A stretch of 64,000 nt of DNA from Gallaecimonas sp045291545 (GCF_045291545.1 NZ_CP149514.1:248001-312000), one strand, 5' to 3'; counted from the first letter of the stretch, positions 35,101 to 44,315 are shown. The notes: generated from the sequence alone by a model not told the origin. A program made the numbers and translations.

Positions 35101-36452
35101 TAGTGCAGTGGTAGCAGTAAGGTGGCTGAACCGAGAAAGGCGAACAGGCCTACCACGTCGGTTACCGTCGTCAACACCACGCCACCGGCCAGCGCCGGGT
35201 CAATCTTGAGGCGTTTCATGACCAGGGGCACCAGTACCCCTGCCAGGGCAGCGGCCACCAGGTTGACGCCCATGGCAAAGGCAATGATCCCGGCCAGGCG
35301 AATATCCTGTTTCCAGACCCCGACAATTGCGGCAATCACCAGTGCCCAGATCAGGCCATTGAGCACACCAATGGCCATTTCCTTGTTAAATAAAAACCGT
35401 TCATTTTGCTGGCCAATATGGCCCAAAGCCATGCCCCGGATCACCAGCGTCAAAGTCTGAGAGCCAGCGATACCGCCCATGGAGGGCACTATGGTCATTA
35501 ATACGGCCAAAGTTGCCAGCTGCGCCAGGGTGGCTTCAAAAAGGTTGGAAACAGCGGCGGCCGCCAAGGCGGTGAGCAGATTCACGCCTAACCACAAAGT
35601 GCGCTTGCGCGTGGACTTGAGCACCGGTGCGAAGGTGTCTTCTTCATCATCCAGACCGGCCATGCTCATCATCGAATGGCTGGCGTCTTCACGGATAATA
35701 TCGACCACATCATCGACGGTGATCCGCCCCAGTAGATGCCCTTCGTCATCTACCACGGGTGCTGAATACCAGTCGTAACGGGCAAACAGTTGGGCGACTT
35801 CGGTTTCCGGCATGGTGACATTGACCGGCTCCGGCTCAGGGTCCATGACATCTTTGACTTTTTGCGCCGGATTGGCAGTAACCAGGCTGGCCAGAGGGAC
35901 TTCCCCGACTAAGCGGTCAGCCTTGTTGACTACATAGAGGCTGTCAGTACCTTCCGGCAATTGGCCGCGACGGCGCAGGTAGCGCATCACCACATCCAGT
36001 GTGACATCCGGGCGCAAAGTGACAGTGTCAGTGTTCATGATGGCGCCGGCGCTGTCTTCCGGGTAGGACAACACCTGCTCTACCCGGGAGCGGTCCTGAG
36101 CGTCCATGGCCCCCAGTACCTTGCGATAAACGGCGTCGGGTAGCCCACGCAGTACATAGGCCAGGTCGTCCGTTTCCATGCCTTCGGTGGCGGCGGCGAC
36201 CTTGTCGGCATCCATCAGTTTGAGGATGCCGCGTTTTACGTCTTCGGACAGCTCGTCAAGAATGTCCCCTTCCTGCTCTGGGTCCACCAGTTGCCACAAT
36301 GCCAAGCGCGCCTTGGACGGGCTGGACTCAAGCAGGTGGGCCACATCGGCCGGATCCATGGCGTGCAGCATCTCTCTGGCCTGGACAAACCGGCCCTTGG
36401 CCAGGGCAGCACTGATCTGCTCGAAAGTAGGGGGGGCGACATCCTCGATCAT
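35100..36452 (-). CDS. mgtE: Magnesium transporter MgtE
   Basis: 450 residues. N domain with superhelical Asp/Glu-rich repeats (residues 1-130, LHAMDPADVAHLLESS), two CBS domains (about 135-255, including VDDEGHLLGRITVDDVVDII), the plug helix, and five membrane helices from about residue 285. The pore motif in the family is represented by the VPSMGGIAGSQTLTLVIRGMALG segment. Mg2+ bound between N and CBS domains closes the channel. Start ATG at 36452 with CGGAG upstream. Downstream of ptsO in the same direction, 92 bp apart, so probably in the rpoN/PTS-Ntr transcript or behind its own weak promoter. Confidence 0.96.
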   Translation of the reverse strand: MIEDVAPPTFEQISAALAKGRFVQAREMLHAMDPADVAHLLESSPSKARLALWQLVDPEQEGDILDELSEDVKRGILKLMDADKVAAATEGMETDDLAYVLRGLPDAVYRKVLGAMDAQDRSRVEQVLSYPEDSAGAIMNTDTVTLRPDVTLDVVMRYLRRRGQLPEGTDSLYVVNKADRLVGEVPLASLVTANPAQKVKDVMDPEPEPVNVTMPETEVAQLFARYDWYSAPVVDDEGHLLGRITVDDVVDIIREDASHSMMSMAGLDDEEDTFAPVLKSTRKRTLWLGVNLLTALAAAAVSNLFEATLAQLATLAVLMTIVPSMGGIAGSQTLTLVIRGMALGHIGQQNERFLFNKEMAIGVLNGLIWALVIAAIVGVWKQDIRLAGIIAFAMGVNLVAAALAGVLVPLVMKRLKIDPALAGGVVLTTVTDVVGLFAFLGSATLLLPLH

Positions 36453-36544
36453 GGCACTCCGCTTTTTAAAACAGCAGGATAGAGCCAGTGTAACGCAGAA
36501 GTTCTGAATTATTGATGAGAATTACTTGCGGTTGCTAATAAGGC

Positions 36545-36820
36545 TCAATGATCTTCACCAAAACCGGCTTCGATGAGTTCACTGACCGCCCGCAGTGCGG
36601 CCTCGGCGTCGTCACCATGGCAGTGCAATGTAATCACCTGGCCCTGATGGCCTTCCAGTAGCAACAGGCCTAGTACGGAGCTGGCGTCAGCCTGCTGGCC
36701 GCGTGCTTCCAAAGTGATGGTGGCAGCGAATTGCTGGCTGAGTTTGACTAATTGCGTGGCGGCCCTGGCATGCAGCCCCAGGCGGTTTTTCAGGGTCAGG
36801 GTACGGCTGATGGTGGTCAC
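36545..36820 (-). CDS. ptsO: NPr, HPr-like phosphocarrier of the nitrogen PTS
   Basis: 91 residues, one HPr domain. Active-site His17 in RLGLHARAATQLV. The serine-46 region (ASSVLGLLLL) is of the NPr type. GTG start at 36820 within the rapZ stop (GTGA). NPr accepts phosphate from EI-Ntr (PtsP) and passes it to EIIA-Ntr (PtsN), whose gene is two positions upstream. Confidence 0.95.
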   Translation of the reverse strand: MTTISRTLTLKNRLGLHARAATQLVKLSQQFAATITLEARGQQADASSVLGLLLLEGHQGQVITLHCHGDDAEAALRAVSELIEAGFGEDH

Positions 36821-37668
36821 GCGGGCATGATATCGCGGTGGCGGCTTTTCACCGTATGGCCTTTACGGATAAAGCGCTCTGCCAGTTGTTCGGCTACAAA
36901 CACTGAGCGGTGCTGGCCGCCGGTACAGCCAATAGCGACGGTGACATAAGCACGATTGTTGCGTTCCAGCTGGGGTAACCAGCTTTCCAGCAGCCCTTCG
37001 AGCTGCATGATCAGGCGTAACACGTCCGCTTCGCCAGCAAAAAAATCCTGCACAGCCTGATCCAGCCCGGTAAGGGGTTTGAGTTCCGGTACCCAATGTG
37101 GGTTTGGTAAAAAGCGCACATCAAAAACATAGTCGGCATCCTTGGGCAGCCCGGCTTTAAAGCCAAAGGACTCAAAAATCAGGATCAGCGGCCCTTCTTT
37201 TTTGCCGAGAATACGCTCGCGCACCACTTCGGCCAACTGGTGGATGGACTTGTCAGAGGTATCGATGTGCAGATCCGCCATGGCCGACAAAGGCGCTAAG
37301 CGTTTGCGCTCCAGGGTCAAGGCTTCTTCCAGGCTGGAATGCGTCAACCGTGACAGTGGGTGCAGGCGGCGGGTCTCGGAGAAACGGCGTAACAGGACGG
37401 ATTGCTCGGCATCCAGGTACAGCACCACCCGCTCAATGTCTTCGGGCAGCCAGTCCAGTTCCTCGGTCAGAGTGTGTTCTTCGGTGGGTAAATTGCGGAT
37501 GTCGATACTGACAGCCACCTTCATTACCTCGTTACGCAAGGTGGCCACCAGCCCCGGCAGTAAATTCAGCGGCAGGTTATCAACACAGTAGTAGCCGAGA
37601 TCTTCGAGTACTTTCAGGGCGACGGATTTACCGGCACCGGATGTGCCACTGACAATGACCAGGTTCAT
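36817..37668 (-). CDS. rapZ: RNase adapter protein RapZ
   Basis: 283 residues (E. coli 284). N-terminal P-loop GTSGAGKS at residues 8-15, with the RapZ-typical GYYCVDNLP. The C-terminal domain contains VTVAIGCTGGQHRSVFVAEQLA, involved in GlcN6P/small-RNA binding. In E. coli it delivers GlmZ to RNase E and senses glucosamine-6-phosphate. Flanked and overlapped on both sides (ptsN, ptsO). Confidence 0.96.
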   Translation of the reverse strand: MNLVIVSGTSGAGKSVALKVLEDLGYYCVDNLPLNLLPGLVATLRNEVMKVAVSIDIRNLPTEEHTLTEELDWLPEDIERVVLYLDAEQSVLLRRFSETRRLHPLSRLTHSSLEEALTLERKRLAPLSAMADLHIDTSDKSIHQLAEVVRERILGKKEGPLILIFESFGFKAGLPKDADYVFDVRFLPNPHWVPELKPLTGLDQAVQDFFAGEADVLRLIMQLEGLLESWLPQLERNNRAYVTVAIGCTGGQHRSVFVAEQLAERFIRKGHTVKSRHRDIMPA

Positions 37669-38117
37669 GCTGCTTCAGTCAGGATGCGATAGAGTTCGCT
37701 ATCATCGCCTGCCTGACGCAAACGTTTCAAGGTCTGTTTATCTGACAGGGTGCGGGCGACGGCGGCGAGCGTGGCAAGGTGGGCCTGGCATTGCTCGCTG
37801 GGGACAAACAGCGCAAACAGCAGATCGACCGGCTGGTTGTCCAGAGCGTCAAAGTCGATGGGCTGGCTCAGGCGCACCATGACGGCGACCACCTTGTCAG
37901 TGCTGTCCATGCGGCCGTGGGGCAGGGCGATGCCGTTGCCGATACCGGTCGAACCCAAACGTTCACGAGCCAGCATGGCATCAAAGGCGGCATGGGCGTT
38001 AATGTCCGGGCACTGGCGGGCGGCAATATCGCCGATCATTTCCAGGACCTTTTTTTTGGACAGGCCCGGTGCCAGTGTCACCACGGCGTCCGGGCTCAGC
38101 AGTTGTTGAAGGTTCAT
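37665..38117 (-). CDS. ptsN: PTS EIIA-Ntr
   Basis: 150 residues, PTS EIIA type 2 fold. Phosphorylated His67 in GIGNGIALPHGRMD. PtsN in its dephospho form regulates potassium uptake (TrkA, KdpD) and links nitrogen/carbon status to the envelope. Starts directly next to the hpf stop and overlaps rapZ by ATGA. Confidence 0.96.
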   Translation of the reverse strand: MNLQQLLSPDAVVTLAPGLSKKKVLEMIGDIAARQCPDINAHAAFDAMLARERLGSTGIGNGIALPHGRMDSTDKVVAVMVRLSQPIDFDALDNQPVDLLFALFVPSEQCQAHLATLAAVARTLSDKQTLKRLRQAGDDSELYRILTEAA

Positions 38118-38405
38118 TTAATGCTGGTGGAGCTTCTCTTTGTGCTTAATGATTTGGCGATCGAGCTTGTCGATCAGGCCATCGATGGCGGCGTACATAT
38201 CCTGCTGCTCATCCGAGGCGTTGATTTCACCGCCGTTGACATGCAGGTTGGCTTCCGCAATTTGGCGGATTTTTTCTACCCGCAACACAACATGCACGTT
38301 ATTGATATGGTCGAAATGACGTTCCAGTTTACCGAACTTTTCTGAAACGTACTGGCGCAGGGGATCAGTGATGTCGATGTGGTGGCCAGTGAGATTGATT
38401 TGCAT
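38118..38405 (-). CDS. hpf: Ribosome hibernation-promoting factor, short form
   Basis: 95 residues, the short HPF of gammaproteobacteria. Beta-alpha-beta-beta-beta-alpha fold with MQINLTGHHIDITDPLRQYV at the start and ANLHVNGGEINASDEQQDMYAAIDGLIDKLDRQ; no long C-terminal dimer domain. Promotes 100S dimer formation of idle ribosomes. AAGGA upstream. Lies between rpoN and ptsN, as in E. coli. Confidence 0.96.
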   Translation of the reverse strand: MQINLTGHHIDITDPLRQYVSEKFGKLERHFDHINNVHVVLRVEKIRQIAEANLHVNGGEINASDEQQDMYAAIDGLIDKLDRQIIKHKEKLHQH

Positions 38406-38432
38406 AGTCGGTTCCTTCTCTTGAGCACAGCC

Positions 38433-39893
38433 TTATAACAGGCTTTTGCGTTGATTTGAGGGTGGGATCCCCAGCGCTTCGCGGTATTTGGCGATAGTAC
38501 GTCTGGCGACCTGTATACCCTGCTCGGCCAGCAGCGTCACCATCTTGCTGTCACTCAATGGCTTAGCTGCATCTTCTGCTGCTACTAACTTCTTAATCAG
38601 TGCCCGGATGGCGGTTGAGGAGGCCTCACCACCGTCGTCCGTGGCAACATGACTGGAGAAGAAATACTTCAATTCAAAAATGCCCCTTGGGGTGTGCATG
38701 TACTTTTGCGTAGTCACCCGGGAAATTGTCGATTCATGCATGTCCACAGCCTCAGCTATATCGTTGAGGACCATGGGTTTCATGTATTCCTCACCGTACT
38801 CAAAAAAGCCCTGTTGGAACTGCACGATACAGCGGGCCACTTTGAGCAGGGTGTCATTGCGTGACTCCAGGCTCTTGATAAACCACTTGGCTTCTTGCAA
38901 GTGGGAGCGGATAAACTGGCTGTCGGCCTGATTGCGGGCCTGGCGCCCCATGGCAGCATACTGCTGATTGATGCGCACCTTTGGCATCGCGTCCGGGTTC
39001 AGCTCGACGCTCCAGCGCCCCTGCTTTTTGCTGACAGCCAGATCCGGGATCACATACTGCGGCTCTTCACTACTGACCACCGAACCGGGCCTGGGGTTCA
39101 GTCCCTGGATCAATCTTAGGGCTTCGCGCAGCTCGTCTTCTTTGAGGCGGGTCTGACGCATCAGGGTACGGTAGTCGCGGTTACCCAGCAGATCCATGTG
39201 GTCGCTGACCAGGGTTCTGGCGTCGTTCAGCCAGGGAGTACCATCAGCAAACTGAGCCAGCTGGATAAGTAAGCACTCACGCAGGTCGCGGGCGGCTACA
39301 CCTACCGGGTCAAAGTGCTGAATGCGTTTGAGTACAGCGGCCACTTCTTCCGGTTCAATGTCGTCAATCGCCACGCTGTCAACGATGTCAGCAATGCTAG
39401 CGCGCAGGTAGCCGTCGGCATCAATGGCATCAATGATGGCCACGGCAATGGCCTGATCGGTATCAGAGAAGGGGGTCAGACGCATCTGCCAGAGCAGGTG
39501 CTGCTGAATATCGTCAACGGTTTCACCCTGATAGACGGTGTCATCACTGGCAGCAACGGCCGGGGTGCTACTGCCACTGCCGGCGGAGTAGACGTCGTCC
39601 CAGGTGCTATCAACGGGCAGCTCATCGTTAAGCTGGTTGCTTTCCATGGCTTCGGCAGTGTCCGCTTCGCTGCGGTCAGTGCTGTTTGCCTCTGAGCTGT
39701 TATCGGTGTCGTCGTTGCTGTGGCTATCGTCCTGATCGTCAGCACCGTCTTCAAGCAGCGGGTTGGCATCGAGAGCTTCTTGAATTTCCTGCTGAAGCTC
39801 TAACGACGACAATTGCAGCAGGCGGATGGCCTGTTGCAATTGCGGGGTCATGGTCAGTTGCTGCCCAATGCGTAACTGCAGGCTTGGCTTCAT
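38433..39893 (-). CDS. rpoN: RNA polymerase sigma-54 factor
   Basis: 486 residues from the ATG at 39893; a GTG one codon upstream is also possible. Region I (QLTMTPQLQQAIRLLQLSSLELQQEIQEALDANPLLE) binds activators. It is followed by an unusually Asp/Ser/Thr-rich region II (about residues 50-115), the core-binding region, a helix-turn-helix (AEAVDMHESTISRVTTQKYMHTPRG) and the RpoN box ARRTIAKYRE near the C-terminus, which reads the -24 element. Located between lptB and hpf as in E. coli. Confidence 0.97.
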   Translation of the reverse strand: MKPSLQLRIGQQLTMTPQLQQAIRLLQLSSLELQQEIQEALDANPLLEDGADDQDDSHSNDDTDNSSEANSTDRSEADTAEAMESNQLNDELPVDSTWDDVYSAGSGSSTPAVAASDDTVYQGETVDDIQQHLLWQMRLTPFSDTDQAIAVAIIDAIDADGYLRASIADIVDSVAIDDIEPEEVAAVLKRIQHFDPVGVAARDLRECLLIQLAQFADGTPWLNDARTLVSDHMDLLGNRDYRTLMRQTRLKEDELREALRLIQGLNPRPGSVVSSEEPQYVIPDLAVSKKQGRWSVELNPDAMPKVRINQQYAAMGRQARNQADSQFIRSHLQEAKWFIKSLESRNDTLLKVARCIVQFQQGFFEYGEEYMKPMVLNDIAEAVDMHESTISRVTTQKYMHTPRGIFELKYFFSSHVATDDGGEASSTAIRALIKKLVAAEDAAKPLSDSKMVTLLAEQGIQVARRTIAKYREALGIPPSNQRKSLL

Positions 39894-39944
39894 CACGAGC
39901 GCGGCTTTCCTCCGGGCAGCGTACCTGGCACTGCCTCTAACTCA

Positions 39945-40670
39945 CTATAGCTGGAACTGTTCACCCAGATACACATCACGAACCTGTTTATTGTCCAAGA
40001 TGGTGGCGGGTGAGCCACTGGCGATCAGTTCGCCATGACTGACAATATAAGCGTGTTCGCATACCGACAAGGTTTCTCGCACGTTATGGTCGGTGATCAA
40101 TACACCCAGGCCACGATCGCGCAGATGCTCAATGATCTTCTTGATGTCGATCACGGAGATGGGGTCAACGCCGGCAAAAGGTTCATCCAAAAGAATAAAG
40201 TCGGGGTTTGCGGCCAGCGCCCGGGCGATTTCCACCCGTCGGCGCTCACCACCGGACAGGCTGGCCCCCAGGCTGTCGCGCAGGTGGCTGATATGAAACT
40301 CATCCAGCAATTGTTCCAGCTGATCTTCACGGCCATTGCTGTCGAGATCCTTGCGCCGTTGCAAAACCGCCATGATGTTGTCGTAGACACTGAGTTTACG
40401 AAACACACTGGCTTCTTGTGGCAGGTAGCCGATACCGGCGCGGGCCCGTTCATGCATGGGCTCCAGGCTGAGGTTGCGCTCGTCAATGAAGATCTGACCT
40501 TTGTCAGCCAGAACCAGGCCCACCACCATGTAGAAGGTCGTGGTTTTGCCGGCGCCGTTGGGGCCGAGCAGGCCGACTATCTGACCGGTTTTAACCTCGA
40601 GGGAAACGTCTTTGACAACCTGTCGGCGTTTGTAGCTTTTGGCCAAGTGCTGGGCTTTCAATACCGCCAT
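39945..40670 (-). CDS. lptB: LPS export ABC transporter ATPase LptB
   Basis: 241 residues. Walker A GPNGAGKT at residues 36-43, signature LSGGE at 138-142, Walker B ILLDEP at 159-164, then H-loop TDHNVRE. Powers LptFG to pull LPS out of the inner membrane into the LptC-LptA bridge. The LptB-type Q-loop region (GYLPQEASVFRKLSVYDNI) is diagnostic. Its ATG overlaps the lptA stop (TGATG). 48 bp before rpoN. Confidence 0.97.
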   Translation of the reverse strand: MAVLKAQHLAKSYKRRQVVKDVSLEVKTGQIVGLLGPNGAGKTTTFYMVVGLVLADKGQIFIDERNLSLEPMHERARAGIGYLPQEASVFRKLSVYDNIMAVLQRRKDLDSNGREDQLEQLLDEFHISHLRDSLGASLSGGERRRVEIARALAANPDFILLDEPFAGVDPISVIDIKKIIEHLRDRGLGVLITDHNVRETLSVCEHAYIVSHGELIASGSPATILDNKQVRDVYLGEQFQL

Positions 40671-41239
40671 CAGTGCTGATCCTTGCTGGGCTGATTGTCG
40701 TCCCTCGGCTGGTCTTTGGTGGCCGGGTCTTCTTTTTTCGGCGGCGGTGTTGGGGCTTCCTTGAACTGGCTTGGGGCGAGAATGGTTGTGACCCGGCCAG
40801 TATCGCTGTCTGCTTTGGCTTGCAGTTGCTGTTTGCCCAGGTCGTAACGAATGGTATCGCCCTTGAGGGTACTGGTGGCCTGTTGTACCTGAGCATGGCC
40901 GCTCAGCACAATCAGCCGTTTATTGTCGTAATAACTGATCTGATCGGCCTGGGCGCGCACCCAGCTGCCATCGTCGAGTTGCTGCTCAAAAAGTACCGGT
41001 GAACCGGTGGCCTTGAGAACGCGGCCGGCAGGGTTGCCGTCGATTTCCAAGCGTTCGGCCTGAATGTGCAGGCTGCCCTGGCGAATGTTCACATCCCCCT
41101 GATACACCAACGTTTTCTTGATGTTGTCGGCATCGGTATTATTTGCATTGATCTTCAGTTGCTGACTGAAGTCATTGTCGGCCGCCTGAACCACAAGCGG
41201 CACTGCCAGTAACAGGCTAAGGATGATTTGTTTGTTCAT
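40670..41239 (-). CDS. lptA: LPS transport periplasmic protein LptA
   Basis: 189 residues. Signal peptide to about residue 19 (LLLAVPLVVQA). OstA-like beta-jellyroll: TDADNIKKTLVYQGDVNIRQGSLHIQAERLEI, GSPVLFEQQLDDGSWVRAQADQISYY, LKGDTIRYDLGKQQLQA. The tail is Lys/Pro/Asp-rich. It polymerises head to tail to bridge LptC to LptD. Its start lies 23 nt inside the end of lptC. Confidence 0.95.
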   Translation of the reverse strand: MNKQIILSLLLAVPLVVQAADNDFSQQLKINANNTDADNIKKTLVYQGDVNIRQGSLHIQAERLEIDGNPAGRVLKATGSPVLFEQQLDDGSWVRAQADQISYYDNKRLIVLSGHAQVQQATSTLKGDTIRYDLGKQQLQAKADSDTGRVTTILAPSQFKEAPTPPPKKEDPATKDQPRDDNQPSKDQH

Positions 41240-41783
41240 AAACCGTATTCACCTGACTCTTGAGGTGCATTTTTTGACCTTCAAGGCTGGCTTCCAGGCC
41301 CACCCCGGTCGTGATAAAACCAGGGCCTTGTAAGGTGACTGGCTGATCGGTACTCATGGTCTTGTTGAGTAAATCTAACGCCAGATTGCCAGTATGGACG
41401 CTGCGGATCCGGGCATCGTCGTCAAGACTGCGGATAATAACATTATTTTTTAAATCCACGAGCCGTTGGCCGGTGACGGTAGCACTGTCGGCAGTAATGG
41501 CCCAAGGGCTTTGCTGCTGGGCGTCATAGAGTTCAAAACGAGGCTGCAGCAACTGGGTTTCTTGCGCGTTGGCGAAATAGCGCATGCTTTTGGCATTAAC
41601 CACCAGGCTGATCTGGCCTTGTTCGTCAAACTGGCGTACCTGCAGATCTTCGGCAATGCCGTCTGGTTGACGCTGACCGCTACTGGCGGCTTGGCTCGGT
41701 TGCGGCTCATTACCCCCGGTCCACCACATCAACAGCGCTGCGGTAGCAAACAACAACAAGACGAAAAAAACAGCGCGGTTCAC
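41217..41783 (-). CDS. lptC: LPS transport protein LptC
   Basis: 188 residues from the GTG at 41783, which has AAGGAG 7 nt upstream and overlaps the kdsC stop (GTGA); a frame open to 41840 is kdsC sequence in another frame. One N-terminal membrane helix (VFFVLLLFATAALLMWW), then a single jellyroll domain with MRYFANAQETQLLQPRFELYD and WAITADSATVTGQRLVDLKNNVII. Docks with LptBFG and passes LPS to LptA. Confidence 0.94.
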   Translation of the reverse strand: MNRAVFFVLLLFATAALLMWWTGGNEPQPSQAASSGQRQPDGIAEDLQVRQFDEQGQISLVVNAKSMRYFANAQETQLLQPRFELYDAQQQSPWAITADSATVTGQRLVDLKNNVIIRSLDDDARIRSVHTGNLALDLLNKTMSTDQPVTLQGPGFITTGVGLEASLEGQKMHLKSQVNTVYEQTNHP

Positions 41784-42328
41784 AGGCTGGCTCCTTCCGG
41801 GGTCAGGCTGTGTCCCTGACTTTGCAGCAATAAATCGCACAGCTCGCGTACGGCACCAAAGCCACCGGGGAGCGTGGTGACATAATCCGCTGCTTGGCGC
41901 ACCAAGGGGTGGGCATCTTGCACGGCAATACCCAGGCCTGCCTGGCGGATCAGGGCCAGGTCGGGAATATCATCACCGATATAGGCTATCTGCTGCGGGA
42001 CAAGGTTCAGGGTTTTGAGTAGTTCATCGAACGGCTGCTGCTTGTCATGACAGCCCTGAAAGCGATAAGGCACACCGAGCGCTTGAAAGCGGCTTTCCAC
42101 AATCTGACTTTGCCGGCCAGTGATGATGGCTACTTCTATACCGGCGGCACGTAGTGCTTTGATGCCAAAACCATCGCGGGTATGGAAGGCTTTGAATTCT
42201 TCCCCACCGTTACCCAGATAAATGCGGCCATCGGAAAACACACCGTCAACGTCACAGCACAGCAGGCGAACTTGTGCCAGCTGTTGCCACAGCGATGTTT
42301 CAATAGCGCCATACAAAGAAGCCGGCAT
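41780..42328 (-). CDS. kdsC: KDO 8-phosphate phosphatase KdsC
   Basis: 182 residues, HAD subfamily C0. Catalytic Asp pair D26/D28 in LLCCDVDGVFSDG, then IAIITGRQS-type motif II (VAIITGRQSQIV), K of motif III and the GDDIPDLALI metal site. Converts KDO-8-P to KDO for the LPS inner core. TAATG overlap with kdsD. Confidence 0.96.
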   Translation of the reverse strand: MPASLYGAIETSLWQQLAQVRLLCCDVDGVFSDGRIYLGNGGEEFKAFHTRDGFGIKALRAAGIEVAIITGRQSQIVESRFQALGVPYRFQGCHDKQQPFDELLKTLNLVPQQIAYIGDDIPDLALIRQAGLGIAVQDAHPLVRQAADYVTTLPGGFGAVRELCDLLLQSQGHSLTPEGASL

Positions 42329-43299
42329 TACAACACTCCTGCGCGCATCAGATCCTGGGTATTGAGGGCGCCGACGGGGCGGCCTTGGGCATCGGTGATA
42401 AAAAGCCCGTTGATTTTTTTGTGCTGCATCAGGGTCAGCGCTTCAGCAGCCAGCATGCCAGCATGGGCAGTAACACCGCCGGCCGTCATGACCTGGTCAA
42501 TGTTCACCTGATGCAGATCGTGGCCAGCGTCAAAGACGCGCCGCAGGTCACCATCGGTAAATAATCCCAACAAACTACCGGCAGCATCGGTGACGGCCGT
42601 CATGCCCAGCCCTTTGCGGGTCATTTCCAGCAGCGCTTCGCGCAGCGGTGTACCGGTTTTTACCACCGGTACACTGTTGCCGCTGTGCATGACATCGCCC
42701 ACCGTCAGCAGCAGGCGCTTACCAAGACTGCCGCCGGGGTGTGAAAGTGCAAAATCATCGGCAGTAAAACCACGGGCCTTGAGCAGTGCCACCGCCAGGG
42801 CGTCACCCATGGCCAGGGTTGCCGTAGTGGAGGCTGTGGGCGCCAGATTTAACGGGCAGGCTTCGCGCTCAACCGCTACCGACAAGTGCACATTAGCGTG
42901 GCGAGCCAGGGTGGAGTCGGCTTTACCGGTCATCGATAACAGTGGCACACCGATGCGCTTTAGCACTGGCAGCAAGGTTACAACTTCCTGGGTTTCACCG
43001 GAATTGGAGATGGCCAGTACAACATCCTGGCTACTGATCATGCCTAAATCGCCATGCGAGGCTTCACCCGGGTGCACAAAAAATGCCGGTGTACCGGTGG
43101 ACGCCAGGGTGGCAGCAATTTTGCCGCCAATATGGCCAGATTTACCCATGCCGGTGACAATCACTTTGCCCTGACAGTCAAAGAGGATTTGGCAAGCCCG
43201 ATCAAAGGTGGCGTCCAGCGATGCCAGCAAACCATTGATGGCGGCGGATTCAATTTCCAGCACATGCCGGCCAAAAGTGGAAAAATCTCGCTGTACCAT
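42328..43299 (-). CDS. kdsD: Arabinose-5-phosphate isomerase KdsD
   Basis: 323 residues. SIS domain (residues about 30-180, VIVTGMGKSGHIGGKIAATLASTGTPAFFVHPGEASHGDLG), then two CBS domains (about 200-320, GLFTDGDLRR, MLAAEALTLM). Makes D-arabinose-5-phosphate from ribulose-5-phosphate, the first step to KDO. First gene of the long minus-strand operon. AAGGA lies upstream of the ATG. Confidence 0.96.
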   Translation of the reverse strand: MVQRDFSTFGRHVLEIESAAINGLLASLDATFDRACQILFDCQGKVIVTGMGKSGHIGGKIAATLASTGTPAFFVHPGEASHGDLGMISSQDVVLAISNSGETQEVVTLLPVLKRIGVPLLSMTGKADSTLARHANVHLSVAVEREACPLNLAPTASTTATLAMGDALAVALLKARGFTADDFALSHPGGSLGKRLLLTVGDVMHSGNSVPVVKTGTPLREALLEMTRKGLGMTAVTDAAGSLLGLFTDGDLRRVFDAGHDLHQVNIDQVMTAGGVTAHAGMLAAEALTLMQHKKINGLFITDAQGRPVGALNTQDLMRAGVL

Positions 43300-43327
43300 G
43301 GGGGTTCCTTGCTGCTTTGCTGGCGCG

Positions 43328-43333
43328 ATTATA
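43328..43333 (-). promoter_or_regulatory. Candidate -10 of the kdsD operon
   Basis: Perfect TATAAT on the minus strand in the 206-bp kdsD/mlaF divergent region, 28 bp before the ATG; no convincing -35 at 16-18 bp. On the other strand a TGTTAAAAT element near 43467-43475 may be the mlaF -10. Confidence 0.4.
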
Positions 43334-43505
43334 TGTAAGGCGCAGCCAATAAGCGAACCTTGAAAACACCTGCTGGCCGCCAGTTCACGGGTAATTCAGA
43401 TGCGTCTAGTTACCCTTTCGAACGTTTTGTTGCATTTATTGTCATTGCAATCAATGCCGGTCCCTTTGTTAAAATGCCTTCCCTTACCTCACCAGGATTA
43501 CCCGG

Positions 43506-44315
43506 ATGACAGCACCCCGACCGCTGGTCGATATCACCAACATGACGTTTCGCCGTGGCGAACGGGTCATTTATGACGACATCAGCCTGCGCATTCGGAG
43601 CAATCAAATCACGGCGATCATGGGTCCCAGTGGCATTGGTAAAACCACCCTGTTGCGTTTGATTGGCGGGCAGCTGCGCCCCGACAGCGGTGACATCCGG
43701 TTTGATGGCAAAAGTATTCCGGCGATGTCTCGTGGCCAGCTTTTTGAAACCCGTAAGCGGATGAGCATGCTGTTCCAAAGCGGCGCCTTGTTCACCGACA
43801 TGACGGTATTTGACAACGTTGCTTTTGCACTGCGCGAACACACCAAACTGTCGGAAGAATTGATCCGTAAAATCGTCCTGATGAAACTTGAAGCTGTGGG
43901 CCTGCGTGGTGCCCATGCCTTGATGCCTGGTGAATTATCCGGGGGGATGGCGCGGCGGGCAGCATTGGCCCGGGCCATTGCCCTGGACCCGGAAATGATC
44001 ATGTTTGATGAACCCTTTGCCGGCCAAGACCCTATCTCCATGGGGGTCATCGTCAAGCTCATCCGCCAGTTAAGTGAGTCGCTGGGGTTGACCTCGGTGG
44101 TGGTATCGCATGACGTCGAGGAAGTACTCTCGATTGCTGATTACGTCTATGTGGTTGCTGATCGCAAAATCATTGGCGAGGGGACACCCGCGCAGTTACG
44201 GGAGCTGGACTCGCCGCAACTTCGACAGTTTCTTGATGGCGAACCGGACGGCCCAGTGCAGTTTCACTACAGTGCCCCGGATTATCGCCAGGATCTCAAA
44301 GGAGACGAGCACTGA
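43506..44315 (+). CDS. mlaF: MlaF, ATPase of the phospholipid transporter
   Basis: 269 residues. Walker A GPSGIGKTT at residues 40-48, signature LSGGMARRAALARA, Walker B MIMFDEPFAGQDP, H-loop VSHDVEE. The C-terminal extension past residue 245 (DGPVQFHYSAPDY) is the MlaF tail that wraps the partner subunit and supports MlaB binding. Energises MlaE/MlaD in retrograde phospholipid transport, keeping the outer leaflet free of phospholipid. Confidence 0.97.
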   Translation: MTAPRPLVDITNMTFRRGERVIYDDISLRIRSNQITAIMGPSGIGKTTLLRLIGGQLRPDSGDIRFDGKSIPAMSRGQLFETRKRMSMLFQSGALFTDMTVFDNVAFALREHTKLSEELIRKIVLMKLEAVGLRGAHALMPGELSGGMARRAALARAIALDPEMIMFDEPFAGQDPISMGVIVKLIRQLSESLGLTSVVVSHDVEEVLSIADYVYVVADRKIIGEGTPAQLRELDSPQLRQFLDGEPDGPVQFHYSAPDYRQDLKGDEH

